From contig JARFXR010000001.1 of the NCBI GenBank assembly GCA_029194535.1, positions 434,001 to 498,000 of the forward strand: a DNA stretch of 64,000 nucleotides, in the 5' to 3' direction. The stretch comes from Nitrospira sp. (lineage in GTDB: Bacteria; Nitrospirota; Nitrospiria; Nitrospirales; Nitrospiraceae). The translations under genes were made by a program, and so were the position numbers. Under the pieces are notes generated by a model, which worked only from the letters and a program-made list of their open reading frames with translations, was not told the DNA's origin and made no database searches. This document shows positions 18,659-26,874 of this stretch, in pieces (the first letter of the stretch is position 1; every line of letters starts with the position of its first letter).

Positions 18659-21097
18659 ATGAGCCAGACGTTCGATCATCACGCGATTGAGGCTAAGTGG
18701 CAGGCCTATTGGGAGAGGCATCGACCATTCCTTGCCACGGACGACCCGACCAGGCCGAAATACTACTGTTTGGATATGTTCCCCTATCCCTCGGGATCAG
18801 GTCTCCACGTCGGTCATCTCGAAGGTTACACCGCGACCGACATCGTCTCGCGCTATAAGCGGATGCGGGGATTCAATGTGCTGCATCCGATGGGATGGGA
18901 CGCGTTCGGCTTGCCGGCAGAGCAATATGCCGTCAAGACGAACATCCATCCCGCCATTACGACGTCGGAGAACATCGCGACGTTCAAGCGGCAGATGAAA
19001 CGGATCGGGCTTTCGTACGATTGGGAACGCGAACTCAGCACAACCGACCCGGACTACTACCGTTGGACACAGTGGATCTTCCTGCAACTGTTCAAGCGCG
19101 GACTTGCTTACGTGGCGGAAGTCCCGGTCAATTGGTGTCCCGCCCTCGGTACGGTCCTGGCGAACGAGGAAATCGTCGACGGAAAGAGCGAGGTCGGAGG
19201 ATTCGAGGTCGTGCGGCGACCCATGCGTCAATGGGTTCTGAAGATCACCGCCTATGCCGATCGATTACTCGACGATCTTCGGTTGGTGGAATGGCCGGCC
19301 AGCACGCTTGAAATGCAGAAGAACTGGATCGGCCGTTCGATCGGCGCGGAAGTGGAATTCAGCCTGGCCAGGGTGAACGGCGTTCTTCGCGTGTTCACCA
19401 CCAGACCTGATACGCTGTTCGGAGCCACCTACCTGGTTCTGTCGCCGGAACATCCCCTGGTCGGCGCGGTGACGACTGCGGAACAGCGGAACGAGGTCAC
19501 TCTCTATCGGGAGGCCGCGGCCAAGAAAAGCGATCTGCAACGCCAGGATCTGCAGAAAGACAAGACCGGTGTGTTCACGGGAAGTCACGCCGTCAATCCG
19601 GTCAACGGAGAAGCGCTGCCGATCTGGATTGCGGACTATGTCCTGATGAGTTACGGAACGGGAGCCATCATGGCTGTGCCGGGGCATGACGCGCGCGACT
19701 GGGGATTTGCCAAGACTTATGCACTCCCGATTCGCGAAGTGATTGCGGGTGGAGACGTGGAGCGAGCAGCCTATGTCGATACCGAGGTCGGGCGGGTCGT
19801 CAACTCGACGGCGCCGGACGGTTCGTTCTCGATCGACGGACTGTCGCCGGTCGAGGCCATCCCGAAGATCACCGCATGGCTGGAATCACGCGGTCAAGGC
19901 CGGAAGGCGGTGAACTACAAGCTGCGGGACTGGCTCTTCGCTCGCCAGCGCTACTGGGGTGAACCGTTCCCGATCATATGGATAGACGGAACGCCGCAAC
20001 CGATTCCCGAAGAACAACTGCCCCTGCGACTTCCTGAAACGAGCAATTTTAAACCGTCGGGAACCGGGGAGAGTCCACTGGCCAATTTGGAGAGTTGGCT
20101 CGAAATAACCGATCCGATAAGCGGCAAGCCGGCCAGGCGTGAAACCAACACCATGCCGCAGTGGGCCGGTTCCTGCTGGTATTACCTGCGGTTCATCGAT
20201 CCGGACAACGAGAAACATCTCGTGGATCCGGCCAAAGAACGGTATTGGATGCCCGTCGACCTTTATGTCGGCGGCAGCGAGCATGCCGTTCTCCACCTCC
20301 TGTATGCCCGCTTCTGGCACAAGGTCCTGTACGACATCGGGGTCGTCGCCACGCTGGAACCGTTCAAGAAACTGGTCCATCAGGGCATCGTCCTCGGAGA
20401 AGACAATCAGAAGATGTCCAAATCTCGCGGCAACGTCGTCAATCCGGATGAAATGATGGACCAGTTCGGTGCCGATGCGGTGCGTCTCTACGAGATGTTC
20501 ATGGGGCCGCTGGAAGCCATGAAGCCCTGGAGCACCAGAGGTGTGGAAGGCGTGACACGCTTTCTCGAACGAGTCTGGCGACTCATGATCAGCGAGGGGG
20601 GGCGGGTGTCCGAGACGATTACCGACGAGCTCCCCGGGAGCGATCACCAGCGGCTGTTGCATCAGACGATCAAGAAGGTTACGGAGGATATCGAGGCGCT
20701 TCGATTCAATACGGCGATCTCGCAGATGATGGTCTTCACCAATGAGATGACGAAGGCCGATCGACGGCCTCGCGCCCTGATCGAGCCCTTCATCTTATTG
20801 CTCTCTCCGTTCGCCCCTCATCTGGCCGAAGAGCTCTGGGCGCTGCTCGGGCATCCGCCGAGCGTCTCGCAACAGGCATGGCCGACCTTCGATCCTGCGG
20901 TTATCGTCAGTGACAGGCTGACGATTCCGATTCAGATCAACGGGAAGCTTCGCGGCAAGATCGAGGTGTCCCTCGGCTCCACGCGCGATGAAGTCGAAGG
21001 GTTGGCCAAAGCCCGAGCGGCCGAATGGCTGAACGGGAAGGAACTGAAAAAGGTCGTGTATGTCGAGAAGAAGTTGATCAATTTCGTCGTCTCATGA
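18659..21097 (+). CDS. leuS: Leucyl-tRNA synthetase
   Basis: This 812-aa class Ia aminoacyl-tRNA synthetase charges tRNA-Leu. The HIGH-equivalent motif is in [17 protein letters not shown] (near residue 45) and the KMSKS motif in [18 protein letters not shown] (near residue 585). The CP1 editing domain lies between about 220 and 410 ([40 protein letters not shown]). The C-terminal domain ends with [25 protein letters not shown]. The start at ATG 18659 ([19 protein letters not shown]) matches the family, although its ribosome site is weak. It is translationally coupled to lptE by a 4-bp ATGA overlap and heads a leuS-lptE-holA operon. Confidence 0.98.
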   Translation: MSQTFDHHAIEAKWQAYWERHRPFLATDDPTRPKYYCLDMFPYPSGSGLHVGHLEGYTATDIVSRYKRMRGFNVLHPMGWDAFGLPAEQYAVKTNIHPAITTSENIATFKRQMKRIGLSYDWERELSTTDPDYYRWTQWIFLQLFKRGLAYVAEVPVNWCPALGTVLANEEIVDGKSEVGGFEVVRRPMRQWVLKITAYADRLLDDLRLVEWPASTLEMQKNWIGRSIGAEVEFSLARVNGVLRVFTTRPDTLFGATYLVLSPEHPLVGAVTTAEQRNEVTLYREAAAKKSDLQRQDLQKDKTGVFTGSHAVNPVNGEALPIWIADYVLMSYGTGAIMAVPGHDARDWGFAKTYALPIREVIAGGDVERAAYVDTEVGRVVNSTAPDGSFSIDGLSPVEAIPKITAWLESRGQGRKAVNYKLRDWLFARQRYWGEPFPIIWIDGTPQPIPEEQLPLRLPETSNFKPSGTGESPLANLESWLEITDPISGKPARRETNTMPQWAGSCWYYLRFIDPDNEKHLVDPAKERYWMPVDLYVGGSEHAVLHLLYARFWHKVLYDIGVVATLEPFKKLVHQGIVLGEDNQKMSKSRGNVVNPDEMMDQFGADAVRLYEMFMGPLEAMKPWSTRGVEGVTRFLERVWRLMISEGGRVSETITDELPGSDHQRLLHQTIKKVTEDIEALRFNTAISQMMVFTNEMTKADRRPRALIEPFILLLSPFAPHLAEELWALLGHPPSVSQQAWPTFDPAVIVSDRLTIPIQINGKLRGKIEVSLGSTRDEVEGLAKARAAEWLNGKELKKVVYVEKKLINFVVS

Positions 21098-21759
21098 ACC
21101 CCATCTCCACACAAGCGCCCTCCGACACCTTACGGCGCAATCCGGTGCGCCTCTCCGTCGCCGAAGCGTTGGTGCTGCGCACCGGACTGGCCCTATCGAT
21201 GGCCGTCCTGCCGGCTGCGTGCGGATACCAGTTCCGGGTGGAGGGGCCTGGTCCCACGATCGGCGGTTCGTCGGCGGCCGCATCCTCGACCCCGCCGCCT
21301 CGTATGGTCATCCGGACCTTGGAGAACAAGAGCTTCGAGCCGAATTTGGAGTCGCGGTTTACCAATTACCTCAGGCAAGAGTTTGCGTCAGGGAGCGGGG
21401 CCCAGGTCGTTTCGGATTCGGAGGCCGCGGACCTCGTGCTCTCCGGACAAATCCTCTCGGTCGTCGTTCCGACGCTGAGCTTCGACCAGACGACCACGTT
21501 TGAAAGCCGAACAGAGGTCGTACTTGCCGTCAAGGTTGAAGAAACGAGAACAAAGCGCGTCGTCTGGATGCAAGTCGCCAAGGGCGCTTCGGAATTCTTT
21601 ATCACCACGGACCTCCAGTTTAATCGCGTGCTTCAAAACCGGTCCCTCGAACAGGCGGGCAAGTTTGTGGCCGAGGATTTGGCGTCGCGCTTCTTGCTTC
21701 AGCTCGAATCGGGACACCTGGCAAAGCCGAATTCCAAACTTGAATCGAAAGCGCCGTAA
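21094..21759 (+). CDS. lptE: LptE-like LPS-assembly lipoprotein
   Basis: This 221-aa lipoprotein is the plug partner of LptD in outer-membrane LPS insertion. The signal region [23 protein letters not shown] has a lipobox with Cys near residue 43, and CGYQF is characteristic of LptE. Downstream, [46 protein letters not shown] and [12 protein letters not shown] match the family's order of strands and helices. The ATG at 21094 overlaps the leuS stop. The position between leuS and holA matches the common bacterial leuS-lptE-holA order, supporting the call. The N-terminal region before the lipobox is longer than usual. Confidence 0.9.
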   Translation: MNPISTQAPSDTLRRNPVRLSVAEALVLRTGLALSMAVLPAACGYQFRVEGPGPTIGGSSAAASSTPPPRMVIRTLENKSFEPNLESRFTNYLRQEFASGSGAQVVSDSEAADLVLSGQILSVVVPTLSFDQTTTFESRTEVVLAVKVEETRTKRVVWMQVAKGASEFFITTDLQFNRVLQNRSLEQAGKFVAEDLASRFLLQLESGHLAKPNSKLESKAP

Positions 21760-21771
21760 GGGTACACCGCC

Positions 21772-22890
21772 ATGCCGCCATCGCTTTCGCCGACACAATT
21801 TCCGTCGCATCTTCAGCAGTCGGAGCCTGCTTCGATCTACGCGGTGGTCGGAGAGGACGACTTGCTGAGGGACGAGGCTCTCGCGTGCCTGAAGGCGGCG
21901 GTCGTCGGAGCGCAAGGCGACGCGTTCAACAGCGATCTGTTTCATGGAGACGAAACGGAAGGGGTGGAGATCGTCGCCTGCGCGTCCGAATCGGCAGTGT
22001 TCGCGTCCCGTCGTTTCGTCGTCGTGAAAGGCGCCGATAAGCTTCCGGTCAGGGAGGCCGAAGTCCTGCTTCCGTATTTGGAACGCCCGAACGATTCCAC
22101 GACCCTCGTCTTTGCGGCGCCCAAGCTAGACCGCCGGCTGAAATTCACGCAGACATTGCTGAAGAGCGCCGTCGTCGTGGATTGTTCGCCCCTCAAGGAG
22201 TCACAGTGCATGCCATGGCTCAAGACCGAAGCGGCGCGGCTCGGGGTCAAGCTGGACGATGGGGCGGCAGAGCTTCTCAAGGAGTCCTGCGCGGGATCTC
22301 TTTACGCCTCCCGCCGGGAATTGGAGAAGCTGGCTTCATATGTCCCGTCGAACCGTTCGGTGACCGCGGCGGATGTGGCCGTCATGCGGGGAACAGAGCC
22401 GGGCGCATCGGTGTTTGATCTCACCGCGGCAATCGGTGCCGCAGATCTGGGGCGCGCGTTGGCGATCATGGCGAGGAACTTGGAGTCTGGGGAGGCTCCG
22501 CTCAAGATTCTTGGTGCGTTGGTCTGGCAGTATCGGCGCCTCTGGAAAGCCAAAGATCTCATGCGGCAGAAAGGGCGCCAGGTAGAGGTGGCGAGGATGT
22601 TCCGGATGGATCCGTCGGCCGTCCGCAGGCTTCTCGACCGGTTTTCCGAGCCGCATCTCACGGAGGCGTTTCGGCGATTCCAGCAAGCAGACAACGCGCT
22701 CAAAGGTGGGAGTGCAGGTCGACCGGAGCGGATCCTGGATCAGCTGATGTTTGAGCTCTGTGACCGGGAGCAACAGGACCTGGAGCCGACCGATTCGGGG
22801 CGAGAACCAGTCGTACCTGGACAGAGAAGCCGGACCAATCCGCTTCCGAACGTGCGAACGGTTACGCGCGGATCGCACCCAAGGCGTTGA
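21772..22890 (+). CDS. holA: DNA polymerase III delta subunit
   Basis: This 372-aa clamp-loader subunit opens the beta sliding clamp. N-terminal AAA+-like region: IYAVVGEDDLLRDEALACLKAAVVG, then RFVVVKGADKLPVREAEVLLPYLERPNDSTTLVF, the usual delta pattern without a functional Walker A. The C-terminal helical collar includes SVFDLTAAIGAADLGRALAIMARNLESGEAPLKILGALVWQYRRLWKAK and FQQADNALKGGSAGRPERILDQLMFELC. It is third in the leuS-lptE-holA operon (12 bp after lptE). The last 29 bp overlap the end of convergent rpsT. The extra C-terminal tail of about 40 residues (Arg/Pro-rich) is non-conserved. Confidence 0.94.
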   Translation: MPPSLSPTQFPSHLQQSEPASIYAVVGEDDLLRDEALACLKAAVVGAQGDAFNSDLFHGDETEGVEIVACASESAVFASRRFVVVKGADKLPVREAEVLLPYLERPNDSTTLVFAAPKLDRRLKFTQTLLKSAVVVDCSPLKESQCMPWLKTEAARLGVKLDDGAAELLKESCAGSLYASRRELEKLASYVPSNRSVTAADVAVMRGTEPGASVFDLTAAIGAADLGRALAIMARNLESGEAPLKILGALVWQYRRLWKAKDLMRQKGRQVEVARMFRMDPSAVRRLLDRFSEPHLTEAFRRFQQADNALKGGSAGRPERILDQLMFELCDREQQDLEPTDSGREPVVPGQRSRTNPLPNVRTVTRGSHPRR

Positions 22891-23140
22891 CGCGGATCGT
22901 GAGGCGTGAAATCCGTCGGGAGGCGGTATTCGCTTTCAAGATACCTTTGGTCACCGCCTTGCTGAGGGCCGCCTCGGCTGCCCGCAACGAGGTTTTGGCG
23001 TCTTCAGCCTTGTTCTCGGCCACGGCGGTCTGGACTTTCTTCACGAGTCCTTTCACGACGCTGAGAGCGGCGTGGTTCCGCGCCCGCCGTTTTTCGGCTT
23101 GCCGGGCTCGGCGAATGGTTGACTTGTGGATCACGGGCAT
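22862..23140 (-). CDS. rpsT: 30S ribosomal protein bS20
   Basis: This 92-aa basic ribosomal protein binds 16S rRNA. It reads MPVIHKSTIRRARQAEKRR, then LKTSLRAAEAALSKAVTKGIL-type helices and a terminal KANTASRRISRLTIRVNALGA, all typical of S20. The ATG at 23140 has an excellent ribosome site (AAAAGGAGT, 8 nt away); the longer frame up to 23503 is antisense to pyrF and rejected. A candidate promoter lies at 23168-23197. The gene is transcribed divergently from pyrF and overlaps the holA 3' end by 29 bp. Confidence 0.97.
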   Translation of the reverse strand: MPVIHKSTIRRARQAEKRRARNHAALSVVKGLVKKVQTAVAENKAEDAKTSLRAAEAALSKAVTKGILKANTASRRISRLTIRVNALGAIRA

Positions 23141-23167
23141 GACGTGTACTCCTTTTAAAAGAGGGCG

Positions 23168-23197
23168 TTTGTACCATAGGACTCGCGGCATCGTCAA
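23168..23197 (-). promoter_or_regulatory. Candidate sigma70 promoter of rpsT
   Basis: On the minus strand TTGACG (23197-23192) is followed after 18 bp by TACAAA (23173-23168), 28 bp before the rpsT ATG. The -35 is a 5/6 match and the -10 is moderate. Position and a ribosomal protein gene downstream make it plausible. Confidence 0.45.
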
Positions 23198-23227
23198 GGG
23201 CGTGCCTTGATCGCAGAGGAGAGAGCT

Positions 23228-23941
23228 GTGCCGAAAATCCATGCACATGACAGACTGATCCTGGCGCTTGACGTACCGTCGGCGGCCGAAGCCGAGCGAC
23301 TCATGGACCAGGTTCAACACCAAATCACCTTCGTCAAAGTCGGATTGGAGCTGTATACGGCGGCCGGCCCGAGCATGGTGCAACGGCTGATTGAGCGCGG
23401 CAAACGGGTCTTCCTCGATCTCAAGTTCCTCGATATTGAAGAGACGGTCCGTCGGGCGACTGAACGAGTGGCCACCATGGGGGTCGAGTTCTTGACCATT
23501 CACGCCAACCGCAAGGCACTGGCCGCCGCGGTGAAAGGCCGGGGCGATTCGAGTCTAAAACTCCTGGCCGTCACGGTGCTGACCAATTTCGACAGTCATG
23601 ATCTGAGAGAGATGGGGATTCAACATTCGCTTCAGGACCTGGTGACGGCCCGGGCGCTGCTGGCTTCCGAAATGGGTTGCGACGGAGTCGTCGCATCGGG
23701 AGAGGAACCGGGCGTGCTCCGTCCAAAGGTGGGGCCACGTTTTCTGATCGTGACGCCGGGCGTCCGTCCGGCGGGCAAAGACACCGACGACCATGCCCGC
23801 GCTACCACTCCGTCCCAGGCTATTGATGCCGGGGCCGACTACCTGGTGGTCGGTCGGCCGATCAGAGCCGCAGCGGATCCGGCCGGCGCGGCCAGCGCGA
23901 TCTTGGCTGAGATGCAAGCCGCATTTGATCGGCGGAGCTAA
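23228..23941 (+). CDS. pyrF: Orotidine 5'-phosphate decarboxylase
   Basis: This 237-aa TIM-barrel enzyme decarboxylates OMP to UMP, the last step of pyrimidine synthesis. Visible: LILALDVPSAAEAERL, FVKVGLELYTAAGP, the active-site Lys-Asp pair in FLDLKFLDIEETV, GVEFLTIHANRK, VTPGVRP and the phosphate-binding DYLVVGRPIRAAADP. The GTG at 23228 is preferred over TTG 23207 because GAGGAG sits 7 nt ahead. The usual motif DLKFHDIPNTV is here DLKFLDIEETV: the His is Leu and the Pro-Asn is Glu-Glu, while the catalytic Lys and Asp are retained. The divergent rpsT gene begins 87 bp upstream. Confidence 0.96.
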   Translation: MPKIHAHDRLILALDVPSAAEAERLMDQVQHQITFVKVGLELYTAAGPSMVQRLIERGKRVFLDLKFLDIEETVRRATERVATMGVEFLTIHANRKALAAAVKGRGDSSLKLLAVTVLTNFDSHDLREMGIQHSLQDLVTARALLASEMGCDGVVASGEEPGVLRPKVGPRFLIVTPGVRPAGKDTDDHARATTPSQAIDAGADYLVVGRPIRAAADPAGAASAILAEMQAAFDRRS

Positions 23942-23950
23942 AGGGCTCGG

Positions 23951-23980
23951 TTGCGGGATTTTGTCCGTCTTTGCTAAGAT
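23951..23980 (+). promoter_or_regulatory. Candidate promoter of tRNA-His
   Basis: TTGCGG (23951-23956), an 18-bp spacer and TAAGAT (23975-23980) stand 41 bp before the tRNA 5' end. The match is moderate, but spacing and position fit a tRNA promoter. Confidence 0.4.
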
Positions 23981-24021
23981 CCCGTGCCGCCGTCGACGTT
24001 CTTGCCTGTGCCGACCCGTAC

Positions 24022-24099
24022 GGTGGATGTAGCTCAGTTGGTTAGAGCGCCGGATTGTGGATCCGGAGGTCGCGGGTTCGAAACCCGTCATCCACCCCA
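24022..24099 (+). tRNA. tRNA-His (GTG anticodon)
   Basis: The cloverleaf is complete. Acceptor GTGGATG (24023-24029) pairs with CATCCAC (24089-24095). The extra 5' G at 24022 opposite C at 24096 is the hallmark of tRNA-His. The D-arm has AGCTCAGTTGGTTAGAGC, the anticodon stem-loop CCGGATTGTGGATCCGG carries GTG, and the T-arm has GCGGGTTCGAAACCCGT. CCA is encoded (24097-24099). The T-loop and acceptor 3' half double as the attachment site of a small genomic island. Confidence 0.97.
24077..24094 (+). repeat. att-like direct repeat, tRNA-proximal copy
   Basis: TTCGAAACCCGTCATCCA lies within the T-arm and acceptor 3' strand of tRNA-His. It is identical to 26749-26766. Confidence 0.82.
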
Positions 24100-24145
24100 C
24101 CAAATCTCGAAACTCCGCTACCAGAGCGGTGATTCAGCGATAGAG

Positions 24146-24194
24146 CCTCCAGGGAACCGTAGCTCTTATTCACCTGAGCTACGGTGTTTGGAGG
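24146..24194 (+). promoter_or_regulatory. RNA hairpin sequestering the integrase ribosome site
   Basis: ACCGTAGCTC (24156-24165) pairs perfectly with GAGCTACGGT (24176-24185) around a 10-nt loop. An outer helix CCTCCA (24146-24151) pairs with TGGAGG (24189-24194). The outer strand is the Shine-Dalgarno sequence of the integrase gene whose ATG is at 24199, so folding would hide it. It is not a terminator, since no T-run follows. Confidence 0.6.
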
Positions 24195-24198
24195 TTCT

Positions 24199-24581
24199 AT
24201 GTCTACGGTTTTTCGTCATCCCACCCGCAAAATCTACTACCGGCGTGTTCATGGTCCTGCAAAGGTTCGGCAGTACTCCAAGGGTGGGTTAGAAGTCTGG
24301 AGGAGTTTGATGACCGCCGACAAGGAAGAGGTCTTGGTTCGGGCAGCTCAGTTCGAGGCTCAGACTAAGCGCTTGTTTGTCACCCTCAAGAGGCATGGGG
24401 AACGCATGACCAACGAAGAACGGGAAACCCTGGTAGGCCGCTGGTTGGAGTCTGAATTGGACTATGCAGAGGATTGCAGGGCGCTGCCGGCCCTGTCTCA
24501 GATAATCGTCGGGAGTCGCAACTAGACCCCTTGTCCCTCAAGTTTGAGGCGGCTCATGAGGCCTTGACGGGGAATGACTAA
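24199..24581 (+). pseudogene. Truncated, frameshifted site-specific integrase (N-terminal part)
   Basis: The intact piece (24199-24525, 108 aa) starts STVFRHPTRKIYYRRVHGPAKVRQ and has EVWRSLMTADKEEVLVRAAQFEA. This is the arm-type N-terminal layout of DUF6538-type tyrosine recombinases ('yyrR.vP......e...SL.T.d...A'). After DYAEDCRALPA the frame runs into a stop, but in another frame coding-like sequence resumes (NRRESQLDPLSLKFEAAHEALTGND) up to TAA at 24579-24581. This implies a frameshift near 24490-24500. No catalytic domain (R..H-R-H/Y) remains. It sits about 100 bp inside the tRNA-His att site with GGAGG before the ATG. Confidence 0.72.
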
Positions 24582-24638
24582 TAGGAAGATCGAAAAGGAA
24601 GGAACTTAGCCCCATCGACCCACGTACCGGTTCTCAGC

Positions 24639-26207
24639 TTAATCCGATTGATCCGAGCAACTCGCTTTGACGCAGACCAATATGGCCTCGCCAGTTCGTG
24701 CGACTAACTGGCCTCGGGACAGTAGGTGCCGAGTGAAGTCCTCCGACAGTCCATAACCCCACACGTAATCGTATTTCGAAAAAAGCGCGGACCATTTGAC
24801 TCGCTCGAGCGGGGCTCCTCGCGCAATCCAGGCATAGTCGTTGTCCCAGTTTTCCTCGTCAAGCCGAGGTCCTCGATGAGGTTGAATGTCATTGGTTTGA
24901 AAGGAGCGGCGCAATCGTAGAGAGTGGACCCCATTCTGTGCATAGATGGTTGGCACGAACGCGTGCCGGTAGATCGTGGCATAGTGGGGCACAAAATAGA
25001 ACTGGGCTGTACGGAACCACGAGTTCCACCCAGGTTCATACATCAGCATGGAATACAGCTTGGCTCCATCGGGAAGCAGATCAAGCGCATGCACCTGGGA
25101 TTCAATGGCAGCACTGGCGCCAGTCCAAACCTTCCATACCGTGGCCGCCCGTCCGGCCGATAACGTCAACAAGGCGATAATCATGTATCGGCCTATTGTC
25201 TTGGAGGCATCGACATGTATCGCCAAAACAAACATGATGACAGCGGGAATGATAAATCGGCGATCGACGTAGCTTGTGAGGGCGGCGCTCGTGGGGAATA
25301 TCAAATAGAGGAACACGAACACGGAGGCGGCCAGGAGCAGCTCCTTGTTGACGAATCGGCCTACTCGACTTACCAGCAGTACCAGGATGACTCCGCAGAA
25401 GACAGCGCTCAGCACGAGGTCGGTCCAAGGGTCATGGATCAGAAAGGGGTAGATGATGAAGCCGGCCAATTTCTTCATGATCAGCGGCGGCGGTCCCCAT
25501 TCCATCTGCCCGCGATGTTGGAGCCCTAGGTTATAAATGAGATACATGACGAGCGGAGGCACGAGCGGCACAAGTCCTAGGAACTGTGAAAGGAGGAAGC
25601 GTCGAGTTTTCGTCAGATCAAGGACCGTCACACAGGCAATGCCAACAGCCAGGAAGACGAATGAGGAGAGATGTGAAAAATAAGAGAGCAAGGCAAATAA
25701 GCTCACAAGCAACAGACGGCCGACAGTCCAATCTGGGCGCATCCGCAACCACAGCGCGAGAGTAACCAGGAACATCCCGAGCCCGAATATGTAGTTTACG
25801 AACCCATAGGCGAACGCATAGTTGTACGTGAAGAAACTCGCCGCCAGCGCGCTCCAATGGGGACGCGCGTGTACAGTTGCGCCAAGGACGTGTATGCCCA
25901 CATTGAACAACACAACCATGAGGGAGAGGAACACTTTACTTGCGGTTTCAATGCTGAACACGTTCAGCAGCGGAGGAACGATGAGGTCCATCGCGAGATT
26001 CGGGAGGGGACGCCAGTCCAACTCATAGACGGCTCGATAGGATTCGTTCTCCCCATACTGATGGAGAATCTGGGTTCTGGCGAGATGATTCGGGTAGTCG
26101 TGTAATGGCGGATAGGTCGTAAACCAGATCGGACAGAGTTGGACAATGAGGAGAAATGCGTAAGCCGCAGAGTACACTCGCATTTTGCCAAAATCAGCGA
26201 GACTCAT
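24639..26207 (-). CDS. Multi-pass membrane protein, GT-C glycosyltransferase-like
   Basis: The product is a protein of about 522 aa with at least ten hydrophobic helices in the first 390 residues, then a soluble C-terminal domain of about 130 residues. The early loop FTTYPPLHDYPNHLAR lies just after the first helix, where GT-C-fold lipid-linked glycosyltransferases carry their catalytic Asp-containing loop. Later helices contain YVDRRFIIPAVIMFVLA. The C-terminal soluble part (YSMLMYEPGWNSWFRTAQFYFVPHYA) is also typical. I cannot name a family. The start is uncertain: ATGs at 26264, 26207 and 26183 all lack clear ribosome sites. It is the only intact cargo gene of the tRNA-His island, with lower GC than neighbours, suggesting transfer. 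Confidence 0.75.
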   Translation of the reverse strand: MSLADFGKMRVYSAAYAFLLIVQLCPIWFTTYPPLHDYPNHLARTQILHQYGENESYRAVYELDWRPLPNLAMDLIVPPLLNVFSIETASKVFLSLMVVLFNVGIHVLGATVHARPHWSALAASFFTYNYAFAYGFVNYIFGLGMFLVTLALWLRMRPDWTVGRLLLVSLFALLSYFSHLSSFVFLAVGIACVTVLDLTKTRRFLLSQFLGLVPLVPPLVMYLIYNLGLQHRGQMEWGPPPLIMKKLAGFIIYPFLIHDPWTDLVLSAVFCGVILVLLVSRVGRFVNKELLLAASVFVFLYLIFPTSAALTSYVDRRFIIPAVIMFVLAIHVDASKTIGRYMIIALLTLSAGRAATVWKVWTGASAAIESQVHALDLLPDGAKLYSMLMYEPGWNSWFRTAQFYFVPHYATIYRHAFVPTIYAQNGVHSLRLRRSFQTNDIQPHRGPRLDEENWDNDYAWIARGAPLERVKWSALFSKYDYVWGYGLSEDFTRHLLSRGQLVARTGEAILVCVKASCSDQSD

Positions 26208-26874
26208 GATGATACTCACGGTGCTGTACCCTACCAATGATCGCCGTACTGCCATCCCACACATTGAGATACTGCAGCGAGATGGGGTTGTCGGTTCCGA
26301 TGCTTAGGATGATGAATGATCGGTAGCACGTCAGGGCTCAGCACATAGGTGATTCTTTGGCGAGGGTGCGATAGCGTCGCACTCTTGCTCGGTTATCGGT
26401 TTATCTCACACTGGTCGAAATGGTTGCTTCTTCATTCATGCTTTTCCCTTTGAACCGTGCCTAGTTTGCGGCTCTTTCAGAGTGATCTTTGGCTTCAGGG
26501 CAGCGATTGCTGAATCTCTCGACGGGCAGTCCATGCTGTGTGCGACGCTCATCTGGCGGGCGGGGAGAGCGCGAGCCGCGCTCATGATTCTTTTTCGGTC
26601 TCATCCGAGTTATCTTGAGCCGGTCTCTCAGTCTGGTCGCGAGCTTGGTTGCATCCGGTTGCAGGTTTCGGCGCGACTTGCTCGATTCTGGCGCAATCTG
26701 CACTTGGAAATGCTTGATCATGTTGATCTGTCGATGGGTCCGATGGATTTCGAAACCCGTCATCCATCTCAAACCTTCTCCGCATAACCACCGAAGATTC
26801 GAGCTCACCCGATGAGCTCGGGCCGTGGACCGTGGCTGCTGGTTCTGCCGTATAGAGGTTGGTATGGTTGGTTT
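26208..26874 (+). other. Intergenic region spanning the right island junction
   Basis: The segment contains the right att copy (26749-26766). An open frame at 26461-26808 (minus) is rejected because it has no ribosome site or recognisable sequence. A small hairpin-forming sequence around 26360-26385 (GGTGCGA/TCGCACT) has no T-run. Nothing else is supported. Confidence 0.5.
26749..26766 (+). repeat. att-like direct repeat, distal copy
   Basis: TTCGAAACCCGTCATCCA is identical to the tRNA-His 3' part, but no other tRNA structure surrounds it. Weak similarity continues for about 25 nt beyond both copies (TCTC-AAAC-CTCCGC-ACC). Confidence 0.8.

Larger units (their letters stand above)
24077..26766 (+). 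mobile_element. Decayed tRNA-His-integrated genomic island (about 2.7 kb)
   Basis: The segment is bounded by identical 18-nt direct repeats: the tRNA-His 3' part at 24077-24094 and its copy at 26749-26766. An integrase pseudogene sits immediately inside the tRNA-proximal end, and one cargo gene encoding a multi-membrane protein fills most of the rest. The cargo region is visibly more A/T-rich than its neighbours. This layout (tRNA, int, cargo, att copy) is that of integrative islands. The broken integrase indicates that it is fixed in the genome. Confidence 0.8.

Noticed and set aside
26461-26808. Small minus-strand open frame at the right island edge
   Set aside because: No ribosome site, low-complexity charged product and no similarity I recognise; it also crosses the att copy.
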